A stretch of DNA of 64,000 nt from contig CALMVZ010000012.1 in NCBI GenBank assembly GCA_937873155.1, positions 124,001 through 188,000 on the forward strand, in the 5' to 3' direction. The translations under genes were made by a program, and so were the position numbers. The notes beneath the pieces are model-generated. The model worked only from the letters and a program-made list of their open reading frames with translations, did no database searches and was not told the DNA's origin. This document shows positions 25,698-33,092 of this stretch, one piece after another (position 1 is the first letter of the stretch; each line of letters starts with the position of its first letter). The DNA comes from an uncultured Bacteroidota bacterium. GTDB lineage: Bacteria; Bacteroidota; Bacteroidia; B-17B0; Aurantibacillaceae.

Positions 25698-26243
25698 TTA
25701 TTTACCTATCCATTTGGGCTTATCAAATATCAACCAGCCCCTGTCTGATTTTATGCATTCTGGTATTTCCATTTTATACAGGCTACTGCCGGAGTTAAAA
25801 TAAATTACAAGCTTAGCGAACTCGATATTGTTTTCTTTTCGCGTACTTAATTCTGATGTTGAAAAAGCAACGTCTTTCCAATCAATTGCGTTTTTACTTC
25901 CCTTGTTTTTTATTTCTTCAATTGAATGAAGCGCATTTCGTCTAATGTCTTTTGTGTTTTTGTCACTGTTATTTAAGATTTGCTTTTTCTCTTCTTCATT
26001 TCCTTCGTAAGAATTCATTATTTCAGCCACGTCTGCTACCGAAGGAAAAAATGTCTCTATATATTTTGAGTCATTATTTTTGACTGCCATCAGAAAGGAT
26101 GCACCAAGATCGTCAGGTGTTTCATTCGATGCCTGAGAAAGATCAATCGTCGTAGCTTTATCATTTTTCGTTTCTTCTGAACAAGCTATTAAGCTCGCCA
26201 AAAAAGAAACGAATCCGAAAATTTGAAGTATTCTTGTTATCAT
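25698..26243 (-). CDS. Hypothetical lipoprotein, 181 aa
   Basis: Lipobox Cys in ASLIACSEETKND. The remainder is soluble, with acidic helices and a DUF4878-like flavour (short secreted alpha/beta domain ending GWLIFDKPKWIGK). Function unknown; member of the ECF operon, 15 bp after its upstream neighbour. Confidence 0.6.
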   Translation of the reverse strand: MITRILQIFGFVSFLASLIACSEETKNDKATTIDLSQASNETPDDLGASFLMAVKNNDSKYIETFFPSVADVAEIMNSYEGNEEEKKQILNNSDKNTKDIRRNALHSIEEIKNKGSKNAIDWKDVAFSTSELSTRKENNIEFAKLVIYFNSGSSLYKMEIPECIKSDRGWLIFDKPKWIGK

Positions 26244-26258
26244 AAGCCTGTTTTAAAT

Positions 26259-26690
26259 TTATTTTTCGTTCGTGCTATAGAAATTAATTACCGCGTCAGT
26301 TCCGGTATCGTAAGACTCATATATCAATAAAACTTTTTTACCTGACCACTCGTAATTCTGTTTAAAAGTTTTCGGAATACCATATTTTGACTTAAGCAGA
26401 TCAAGAAATGCTTTGCCTGTAGAGTTTTTAGTTGTAAGGGCAATGGCACTAAGTTTGTTTTTTATAAATGTAAGCCTCACATTTTCGAATTCAATGCCTT
26501 GGATTTTAATTTCTTCGGGTGCAACGCTGAATAGTTTAATGTTTCCCTCATCAATTTCAACAGTTAGGTTTTTATAGTTAGCTTGTGAGGAGCCGAATTT
26601 AAAATTCTCAAATCCGTTGGATTCATCTAGATTATTGTTGAAGGGGCTATATCCCACAAACAAAATAAATAGTACGACAAGGGTTTTCAT
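26259..26690 (-). CDS. Hypothetical secreted protein, 143 aa
   Basis: N-terminal signal peptide (MKTLVVLFILFVGYS), then a small alpha/beta domain. No family recognised. It begins 2 bp after the coiled-coil gene, so it is co-transcribed in the ECF operon. Confidence 0.6.
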   Translation of the reverse strand: MKTLVVLFILFVGYSPFNNNLDESNGFENFKFGSSQANYKNLTVEIDEGNIKLFSVAPEEIKIQGIEFENVRLTFIKNKLSAIALTTKNSTGKAFLDLLKSKYGIPKTFKQNYEWSGKKVLLIYESYDTGTDAVINFYSTNEK

Positions 26691-26692
26691 GG

Positions 26693-26902
26693 CTATATTT
26701 TTTGTAGAGTTTTTAATTCTTCCTGTGCAGCAGACAAAATAACGCTGAAGTCATCATGTATGCTTTTAATATCTTTTCTCCGTTTTATTAAGTTATTCTG
26801 AACACTGTCAATTAAATTTTCACAATACGCAATCCGTTCTTTTTTTTCTAATCTGCTAATAGTTTGTCTGTATAATGAATCTAATTCTGCCAATTTTTTC
26901 AT
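26693..26902 (-). CDS. Small coiled-coil protein, 69 aa
   Basis: Entirely helical, with heptad-like Leu/Ile spacing and many Lys/Glu; no signal peptide. Located 9 bp after fecR and 2 bp before the next gene, which supports its reality. Function unknown. Confidence 0.5.
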   Translation of the reverse strand: MKKLAELDSLYRQTISRLEKKERIAYCENLIDSVQNNLIKRRKDIKSIHDDFSVILSAAQEELKTLQKI

Positions 26903-26911
26903 AAGTAACCA

Positions 26912-27718
26912 TTACTTAATCTTTCGTTTTACTTTTCTTATTATCTTTTTAATATCCTTTTCCAAATCGTGTTTCGCCCACCATTTGAAATCCTTTCGCG
27001 TATTTTTTGATTTAGAAATGCCAGAATGTTTTTTATTGAAAGCGCCACGGTCGTTCGGTTCCAGAACAATTTTACTGGAACTATCATCTTCATCTGAAAG
27101 CTCAACATGGCCGGTGACTACAATCACCTCAACTTCTTCGTCTTCTTCATAGCCCTTTATATTAAAAGATGTACCGAGAACCTTTGTGCGGGTACCGTTA
27201 CAGGCAATTATAAAAGGTACGTTTCCCGGAATAACTTCAAAAAATCCTTCACCATTCAAAAAAACCAATCGCTCGTTTGAATTAAATGCTTCAGGATAAG
27301 TGAGTGTTGTATTTTTATTCAAATAAACCCGGCTGCTATCCGGTAGATAAACAACCATAACGCTGTCGGTTGTTACTACTTCCACTAAAGTAGCGCCACC
27401 TGATGTTTTAAATAAAGTACTCAATAAGTAAGTGAGGCCAAGCAGTAACAAAATAGATGCAGCCATCTTTAACCAGTAACGTTTTAAAAACAATACTTTA
27501 GGTTGATTTATTTTAGCCTGAAGTTTTTGCCATTCTGTTTCTGCATCGGGAGTATAATCTCTACTTGGGTCTTCGGTATTTTCCCAAAGTTTTGAAACTT
27601 GTTTAAATGTTTGAGCATTAGAATCTGACTGAAGCCAGGAATTTAGTTCCCGGTCCTCTTCGGCGGTGATTTCGCCGGAAAGTTTTTTCGCTATCAAATC
27701 CCAATACTTCGGTTCCAT
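26912..27718 (-). CDS. FecR-family anti-sigma factor
   Basis: 268 residues. Cytoplasmic DUF4880-like head (WDLIAKKLSGEITAEEDREL), one membrane segment near 87-105 (MAASILLLLGLTYLLSTL), then the periplasmic FecR domain with VYLPDSSRVYLNKNTTLTYP and TKVLGTSFNIKGY. The usual C-terminal DUF4974 secretin-like domain is replaced by a short basic tail, so it is a compact FecR. It should hold the ECF sigma encoded 94 bp upstream until an envelope signal arrives. Confidence 0.88.
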   Translation of the reverse strand: MEPKYWDLIAKKLSGEITAEEDRELNSWLQSDSNAQTFKQVSKLWENTEDPSRDYTPDAETEWQKLQAKINQPKVLFLKRYWLKMAASILLLLGLTYLLSTLFKTSGGATLVEVVTTDSVMVVYLPDSSRVYLNKNTTLTYPEAFNSNERLVFLNGEGFFEVIPGNVPFIIACNGTRTKVLGTSFNIKGYEEDEEVEVIVVTGHVELSDEDDSSSKIVLEPNDRGAFNKKHSGISKSKNTRKDFKWWAKHDLEKDIKKIIRKVKRKIK

Positions 27719-27812
27719 AAAACTTCTGCCCTTTATATCATATCACAGTTTAAATAAACGTTACCCCTACTCATAAAATTGAGAAATGCTGAAAATAATG
27801 AAAATCAACTGA

Positions 27813-28409
27813 TTAGAAATTCCGATTGACTTGCAGAATTATTAAAAGAAGAGATAAAAAATGCAGCAGGGCTGATAGGCCGGCTGTAGCGGCAATAATA
27901 AGAAACTCGCGGGTAAGGAAAGGCTTGAGTTCTTCGCGCATGATCTCAAGGGCTTTCCCCATTTGATTTTCGACGGTTTTAACGGAAATATTTAATTGTT
28001 CAGCAATTTGTTTGTAGCGTAGTTCCTCGAATCGGCTTAATACAAAAATAACTTTGCACTTTGGAGGCATGCGATCAAGCGCTTTCTGAACCTCTGACTG
28101 TAATTCTTTTAAAGAAATATCTTGTGAAGTTTTTTCTTCATTGGAAGGCTGATATTCCTTACGGTATTTATTCAACCGGCTAATACTTTCTAAATAATTG
28201 AGCGCTGTATTTGTGGTTGCTGTGTAAAGATAACCACCAAGAGGTCGGTCAGTTTGAATTGTATCGCGAGAATTCCAAACTTTTAGAAATACATCTTGTA
28301 CAATATCTTCAGCACCTGCTCTATCATTTACAATACGGTTGGCCAGTCGGCACAGGTTTTTGTGATTAGACCTGAAAAGCTCTTCATATTGAATTGTTGA
28401 GATTGACAT
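27813..28409 (-). CDS. ECF RNA polymerase sigma factor with C-terminal hydrophobic tail
   Basis: 198 residues. Sigma region 2 (FRSNHKNLCRLANRIVND, then AEDIVQDVFLKVWNSR) and region 4 with the helix-turn-helix LRYKQIAEQLNISVKTVENQ. The last 30 residues (IIAATAGLSALLHFLSLLLIILQ) are strongly hydrophobic and could be a membrane segment, unusual for a sigma factor. First gene of an eight-gene leftward operon and presumably its own activator. Confidence 0.9.
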   Translation of the reverse strand: MSISTIQYEELFRSNHKNLCRLANRIVNDRAGAEDIVQDVFLKVWNSRDTIQTDRPLGGYLYTATTNTALNYLESISRLNKYRKEYQPSNEEKTSQDISLKELQSEVQKALDRMPPKCKVIFVLSRFEELRYKQIAEQLNISVKTVENQMGKALEIMREELKPFLTREFLIIAATAGLSALLHFLSLLLIILQVNRNF

Positions 28410-28413
28410 GAAG

Positions 28414-28421
28414 CAAAATTA
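28414..28421 (-). promoter_or_regulatory. -7 element of the ECF sigma gene, leaderless geometry
   Basis: Minus strand TAATTTTG, a perfect TAnnTTTG, 4 nt before the ATG at 28409. Confidence 0.45.
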
Positions 28422-28590
28422 AACCATTTTTTCTTTAGTTTTATGTTGAAGAAGAAACTAAGCTTGTTTTTTGATCTAACTACTTAACACTACATTGAGT
28501 AGTTTGCATCTATTGCTTATTAGAACATGTAGAATTATCTTTTGAATTTACAAGCAATATAATTACAGGACAATATTAATTTATGAAAAA

Positions 28591-28609
28591 GGTGAAAGGG
28601 ATTCGAACC
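28591..28609 (-). other. tRNA T-arm-like remnant
   Basis: Plus strand GGTGAAAGGGATTCGAACC reads on the minus strand as a T-loop GGTTCGAATC followed by an acceptor-like CCTTTCACC. The rest of the tRNA is missing. A chance match is possible. Confidence 0.3.
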
Positions 28610-28640
28610 AAAATAGCCGAATATAAACGAAAAAAGTGTC

Positions 28641-28690
28641 ATAAAACTTAATTGCGCTTAATAAAACTCAATACAGATCAATAAAACTTA
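28641..28690. repeat. 20-bp-period tandem repeat
   Basis: ATAAAACTTA at 28641, ATAAAACTCA at 28661 and ATAAAACTTA at 28681: three copies exactly 20 bp apart with a looser second half (ATTGCGCTTA, ATACAGATCA). It lies directly beside the rearranged tRNA-Ser fragment, in the spacer upstream of the ECF sigma gene. Confidence 0.6.
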
Positions 28691-29044
28691 AAAGCGGAGA
28701 CTGAGGGATTCGAACCCTCGGTACAGTTTCCCGTACGCATGTTTAGTCCCCACAATTCTGTGGGGATCCTTTCGGCCACCTATTTTTTTTATGAGATTTT
28801 TGTCTGAAATAATTAACGCTTTTAATCTTTCAGTAGTCGCCTTTTTCAGGTTTTTCTCCCGCTTTAATGCACTTGTTTTCGACTGATGTTCCTCAATATA
28901 AACCAACTTCCAGGGTGCTTTTCTCGAAGTATAAAGAGAAAGCCCTTCATTGTGTTGTTTTAATCTCTCTTCACAATTTTCACTAAATCCCTTGTAATAA
29001 GAAGAATCTTGTTCACTTTGAATTATATAAACATAAAAAGGCAT
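28688..29044 (-). CDS. GIY-YIG nuclease whose C-terminus is encoded by a tRNA-Ser fragment
   Basis: 118 residues. Residues 1-80 form a GIY-YIG/UPF0213 domain: VYIIQSEQDSSYYKGFS with YKG in the YIG position, then ERLKQHNEG and LVYIEEH. From about residue 88 (GGRKDPHRIVG to the end) the codons are those of the rearranged tRNA-Ser sequence, so this tail is unlikely to be selected as protein. Solo GIY-YIG genes are frequent in Bacteroidota and their targets are unknown. It starts 39 bp after the intact tRNA-Ser. Confidence 0.8.
   Translation of the reverse strand: MPFYVYIIQSEQDSSYYKGFSENCEERLKQHNEGLSLYTSRKAPWKLVYIEEHQSKTSALKREKNLKKATTERLKALIISDKNLIKKIGGRKDPHRIVGTKHAYGKLYRGFESLSLRF
28695..28781 (-). 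pseudogene. Rearranged tRNA-Ser fragment with inserted hairpin
   Basis: From the anticodon loop onward (CTAAACATGCGTACGGGAAA and the following T arm) it is identical to the intact tRNA-Ser(GCU) at 29083-29169, and GTGGCCGAAAGGA of the D arm is also kept. Between them the 8 nt CATGTTTG is replaced by a 20-nt perfect hairpin, TCCCCACA-ATTC-TGTGGGGA on the plus strand (28747-28766). The 5' acceptor arm is gone and the 3' acceptor differs (AGTCTCC), as if taken from another tRNA-Ser. It cannot fold as a tRNA. Confidence 0.75.
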
Positions 29045-29051
29045 TAACTAA

Positions 29052-29079
29052 AAAAAGGCTATCCTGAGATAACCTTTTT
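29052..29079 (-). terminator. Terminator after tRNA-Ser
   Basis: On the minus strand AAAAAGGTTATC-TCAG-GATAGCCTTTTT, a stable stem with one G-U pair followed by a U run, immediately 3' of the tRNA and ahead of the GIY-YIG start. Confidence 0.75.
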
Positions 29080-29082
29080 GTG

Positions 29083-29169
29083 CGGTGAGGGAGGGATTCG
29101 AACCCTCGGTACAGTTTCCCGTACGCATGTTTAGCAAACATGTCCTTTCGGCCACTCAGGCACCTCACC
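29083..29169 (-). tRNA. tRNA-Ser (GCU anticodon)
   Basis: 87 nt with a long variable arm (CGTACGGGAAACTGTACCG) as in class II tRNAs. Acceptor GGTGAGG/CCTCACC; anticodon stem CATGT/ACATG around loop TTGCTAA, giving GCT in DNA, which reads AGC and AGU. CCA is not encoded. A TATCTTTG -7 box lies upstream. Confidence 0.93.
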
Positions 29170-29182
29170 AATTTGTGGACGG

Positions 29183-29190
29183 CAAAGATA
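29183..29190 (-). promoter_or_regulatory. -7 element of tRNA-Ser
   Basis: Minus strand TATCTTTG, perfect TAnnTTTG, 13 nt before the tRNA 5' end. Confidence 0.55.
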
Positions 29191-29336
29191 TTTATTTTTT
29201 TGAATTGGTAAAAGGTAAAACCGGTCTTTTTGAATGATTTTCCGCCTTAAAACCAGCCATTTCAGCTACAAGCTATTAAAAACCACCTTTAAACGAAAAA
29301 CCAAAAAAAAGTAAGAGCCTGCCTTTATTTTTAAGG

Positions 29337-29344
29337 AAAATTTG
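29337..29344 (+). promoter_or_regulatory. -7-like element of the glycosidase gene
   Basis: AAAATTTG has one mismatch to TAnnTTTG and ends 6 nt before the GTG at 29351. This decides the choice of GTG over the TTG that lies inside the box. Confidence 0.35.
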
Positions 29345-29350
29345 CCAAAA

Positions 29351-30670
29351 GTGTATTCATTTTCCCACCTGAAACAGCGAAAAGGCCAAGGTTTAGTATT
29401 GGTTCTCTCTTCCGTAATTTGCCTGTCTTTTTCATTGGACCCACCCTCTGAAACAAACCAACCTTGTACTGTCACCATTAAAAATGAAGGCGGACATTAT
29501 CAATTATACCGGAATAACGAACCTTATTTCATTAAAGGCGCCGGCGGCTATAAATACTACGAAAAACTGAAAGAATGCGGAGGGAACTCTGTACGTCTTT
29601 GGAGCACAAAAGGCGCGAGGGAATACATGGATAGGGCCCATGCCCTCGGATTAACTGTTACCCTGGGATTAGAACTTGGTCATGAAAGGAAAGGTTTTGA
29701 TTATAATGATAAAAAAGCCGTTAAAGAACAATTCGAACAGGTAAAAAAAGATATTCTCGAATTCAAAGATCATCCCGCCCTTATCATGTGGGGTATCGGC
29801 AATGAGGTGGATCAGTTCGCAAATAATTATAAAGTATGGGATGCCGTGAATGATATTGTAAAATTCATTCATGAAACAGATCCTAAACATCCAACCACAA
29901 CAATGCTTGCAGGTGTTCCGATTAAACACATTAAAGAAATTAAAAAACGTTGTCCTGACCTTGACCTTTTATCAATTAACGCATTCAAATGGATCGCACC
30001 TGTAAAAAAAGATATCACTGCTGCGGGTTGGACGGGACCTTATCTGATCGGTGAATGGGGTGCTTCAGGATATTGGGAATCAGAAAAAGTACCCTGGGGA
30101 ACGTTCATGGAAGAAACCAGTACACAAAAAGCAGAGGTTTGCCAGGAAAGATATAAAGCCGGAATAAAAGATAATACTGAACGCTGCGTTGGATCTTACG
30201 TTTTTTATTGGGGATGGAAACAAGCCCGTACTCATACCTTATTAAGCTTATTTTCTGAGGACGGACAGGAAACAGGGATCTTAGATATTTTATGTAAAGA
30301 ATGGACCGGAAAAGAAAGATCAAACCGCGCGCCAACTATTTTACCAATTGGTATCGATAACTTTCAAACCCATAAAGGTGTTTATTTAAAACCTTCTTCA
30401 CAACATATGGCTTATACAGACGCAAAAGATGCTGACGGTGACAAACTCTATTATTATTGGGAGATCTATCACGAAAGCACGGAGAAGAAAGAAGGCGGAG
30501 ATATGGAAGCAAAACCAAAAGCCATTACTGACCTGATCACAAACGGGAAAGATAAATCTTTATCTTTTAAAACGCCGGCAAAAGAAGGTCCATATCGTTT
30601 ATATGTTACTGTTTATGATGGAAACAATCACATTGCTACTGCGAATGCTCCGTTTTACGTAAAGAAATAA
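29351..30670 (+). CDS. Secreted TIM-barrel glycosidase (GH2/GH5-like)
   Basis: 439 residues from a GTG start, with a hydrophobic export signal (GLVLVLSSVICLSFSL). The barrel carries both clan-A catalytic glutamates: E152 after Asn in GIGNEVD (acid/base) and E235 in IGEWGASG (nucleophile). The C-terminal 110 residues form an Ig-like domain. The barrel resembles the third domain of the GT2 fusion at 33089, so the two may act on the same glycan. Its 3' end overlaps the convergent LtaS-like gene by 35 bp. An alternative TTG start at 29342 is less likely. Confidence 0.78.
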   Translation: MYSFSHLKQRKGQGLVLVLSSVICLSFSLDPPSETNQPCTVTIKNEGGHYQLYRNNEPYFIKGAGGYKYYEKLKECGGNSVRLWSTKGAREYMDRAHALGLTVTLGLELGHERKGFDYNDKKAVKEQFEQVKKDILEFKDHPALIMWGIGNEVDQFANNYKVWDAVNDIVKFIHETDPKHPTTTMLAGVPIKHIKEIKKRCPDLDLLSINAFKWIAPVKKDITAAGWTGPYLIGEWGASGYWESEKVPWGTFMEETSTQKAEVCQERYKAGIKDNTERCVGSYVFYWGWKQARTHTLLSLFSEDGQETGILDILCKEWTGKERSNRAPTILPIGIDNFQTHKGVYLKPSSQHMAYTDAKDADGDKLYYYWEIYHESTEKKEGGDMEAKPKAITDLITNGKDKSLSFKTPAKEGPYRLYVTVYDGNNHIATANAPFYVKK

Positions 30671-33092
30671 GTGTATTCTTTTTTGGCGCCAGGGCTGCAT
30701 TCATGAATTTATTATGGTACTGGATCCAAGCTGCTAATTTGGCGTGGCAGATTTCTGTTTCAGAAGGAGTGGCGATGTTTTGTGTTTCGAAAGGATCTTT
30801 TTTCAGATCATAAATTTCGGTGAGATCCTTGCTGGCATTGTAAATGTATTTTTTATTTCCTTCCCGGTAACCATATAAATAATCTGACCAGGGGCAGAAA
30901 AAATAAGTTCTGTTATTTCTAACCGGTGAAAATAAATTTTCTCCCTGCCACTCTTCTGCTCCTTCTGATCCTATCATTGCCATAATGGTCGGTGCAACAT
31001 CAATCATTCCGCCTATTTGTTCTTTTCTTTCAGCTTTGAATCCAGGATTAATAAATATCAACGGGATATGTAAATTCTCCTCGTAAATCTTTGAACCGTG
31101 CGTGATCTGATCATGTCTTCCAAACGCTTCTCCATGATCTCCAACTACAACAACTAATGTAGATTTTGAAAGCCCGTTCGCCTTTAATTGTTTTAATATC
31201 TTACCAAGAACCATATCACTATGGTTGACAGCGTTCATATACCTGTTTAATACGGTATCATAAATCACGTAATCTTTTTCTTCTTTTCCCGGATAATAAG
31301 GATAATGTGTCTGGTATGTCCAAAGCATTCCGAAGAAAGGTTTGCTTCTGTCTTTTTTCATCCAGGTGATCAAAGCATCTGCTGCGCACTCGTCATCAAT
31401 ACCGTCTAAAGGATCCCATTTATTTCCCTGTTCAGAGAATTGTAATTTACAGGGAAGATTCTTGCAGTCTTTCATCTCATCAAATTTCCTGAAGGATAAA
31501 AATTCATCTGCTTTTTGGAAACGGCTATCACCCGAATTAAAGAAAGCGGTACGGTAACCTTTATCTTTCAATTTAGAACTTAAAGTCGGAATATTAATAT
31601 TAGGATGCTCTTGCGTTAAACTTTCATATGATAACCACGGATAAACAGAACCCAATAAACTCACCATCGATTTATTTGTAGCCGGAGCATGCGCGTAAAT
31701 GTTATCAAATACGATCGCATTCGTCAATTGTTTTTTAAGTTCCGGGGTAAGGTTATATAAAGTATCATAAGGTTGCAAATATTCTGCAGGAGTTGATTCA
31801 AGTACAACCACCAGTACATTCCTGATCTTTGCCGGAAACCCTTCTGGCATTTTGTAATCGGCTTTTATATTTCCAAATGTTCTTAAACTGTCCGGGACAT
31901 TCATTGTATATAGTTGCGGGATCTTTGTGAATGGAGAAATGGATTCCAGGAATGCTGTTACAGGATTGGCCAAACGGTCGTACTCCCAATTCTGAACAGA
32001 AATGGCTCTTTTTGCAAAGAACACATAACACAAATTCACCAAAACAAATATTACAAACGCTACTTTTCTTATGCGTACTTTTTGCATGAACCATTCGATC
32101 GCATAAACGATCAGTACGCCGGCGATCACTGCTGCACAACAAACAGCTACAACATTTAAAATATATTCCATTGAAATATTAGAAGCCATTGCTGATTTTG
32201 CTTCAGAACTTTTCAGGAAACCGGAATAATACAACCAACGGAAATTAAATGGTTTTCCCATTGTTTCCATCATCCGGATATTCAAAATTCCTGCAATTAT
32301 TGAGATGAAATTCACAAGGATCGCCATAGAAACAAAAACATACTGAACCTTACGCCGTTTTTTGAAAAGAAAGACAAGTAAAACAAAGAACAAAGTATAA
32401 CTTATCACATAAAGATGGTCATAGAATCCGGCATAGAGAACTTGCGGAAAGAACTCGATCGGCTGATAATATAATTTCCAGCTCATCAATGAAACCGATG
32501 CCCTGATCAAAAGTAATACAGCAAGAGTGATTCCCCCGCCCCCTAAAATTATTTTTAATGGTCCCGGATTTAGTCTTAGCCCTTTGAATCTATATTTCTT
32601 CACAATGTAAAATACCAAAGCCATGATTAAAATTCCTATCAATAAAGGCCACGCAAAATTCAACAATGTGAGCTGCTGTTTAGGCTGTATCTCTTTTTTT
32701 GAATCTATCATTGCAATATTATCATTAATAGCCATGGTGTGGTAATCCTTTTGCGGTTGTGTATTTGTATCCCATACATCTGAAGGCACACCACGCGGGC
32801 CTTTTGTGATCCAGAAAGTATAGTCGATCATAGTCCCAGACTTTACTTTGATATCAACAGAAAAAACACCACTTTCTTTTTCAGTCATTAAAGTATGGAC
32901 AAGATCATCTTTAATATAACTCCCGGGAGGAAGTTCATCTTTATCCATTACCTGCCAATTATTCACTCCCCAAACTAAATACACCTCACTCGCATGCTTG
33001 GCTACGTACCGGATCTCTTGATTGACCGGCTGATCTTGAGCCACACAAAACAGTGCAGTCAACAAAAAGATCAATAACATTGCTTTCTTCAT
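30636..33092 (-). CDS. LtaS/sulfatase-superfamily membrane enzyme
   Basis: 818 residues. Signal peptide, an N-terminal beta-sandwich (about 25-125, carbohydrate-binding-like), five or so membrane segments (about 150-390), then an extracytoplasmic alkaline-phosphatase-fold domain. VLVVVLESTP holds the first metal ligand, NIYAHAPATNKSMVSLLGS the expected Thr/Ser nucleophile, and VVVGDHGEAFG the DHGE metal site. Relatives move glycerol-phosphate or phosphoethanolamine onto glycans or lipids. It overlaps the GT2 fusion by 4 bp (ATGA), so both products are made together and probably modify the same polymer. Confidence 0.8.
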   Translation of the reverse strand: MKKAMLLIFLLTALFCVAQDQPVNQEIRYVAKHASEVYLVWGVNNWQVMDKDELPPGSYIKDDLVHTLMTEKESGVFSVDIKVKSGTMIDYTFWITKGPRGVPSDVWDTNTQPQKDYHTMAINDNIAMIDSKKEIQPKQQLTLLNFAWPLLIGILIMALVFYIVKKYRFKGLRLNPGPLKIILGGGGITLAVLLLIRASVSLMSWKLYYQPIEFFPQVLYAGFYDHLYVISYTLFFVLLVFLFKKRRKVQYVFVSMAILVNFISIIAGILNIRMMETMGKPFNFRWLYYSGFLKSSEAKSAMASNISMEYILNVVAVCCAAVIAGVLIVYAIEWFMQKVRIRKVAFVIFVLVNLCYVFFAKRAISVQNWEYDRLANPVTAFLESISPFTKIPQLYTMNVPDSLRTFGNIKADYKMPEGFPAKIRNVLVVVLESTPAEYLQPYDTLYNLTPELKKQLTNAIVFDNIYAHAPATNKSMVSLLGSVYPWLSYESLTQEHPNINIPTLSSKLKDKGYRTAFFNSGDSRFQKADEFLSFRKFDEMKDCKNLPCKLQFSEQGNKWDPLDGIDDECAADALITWMKKDRSKPFFGMLWTYQTHYPYYPGKEEKDYVIYDTVLNRYMNAVNHSDMVLGKILKQLKANGLSKSTLVVVVGDHGEAFGRHDQITHGSKIYEENLHIPLIFINPGFKAERKEQIGGMIDVAPTIMAMIGSEGAEEWQGENLFSPVRNNRTYFFCPWSDYLYGYREGNKKYIYNASKDLTEIYDLKKDPFETQNIATPSETEICHAKLAAWIQYHNKFMNAALAPKKNTLISLRKTEHSQ

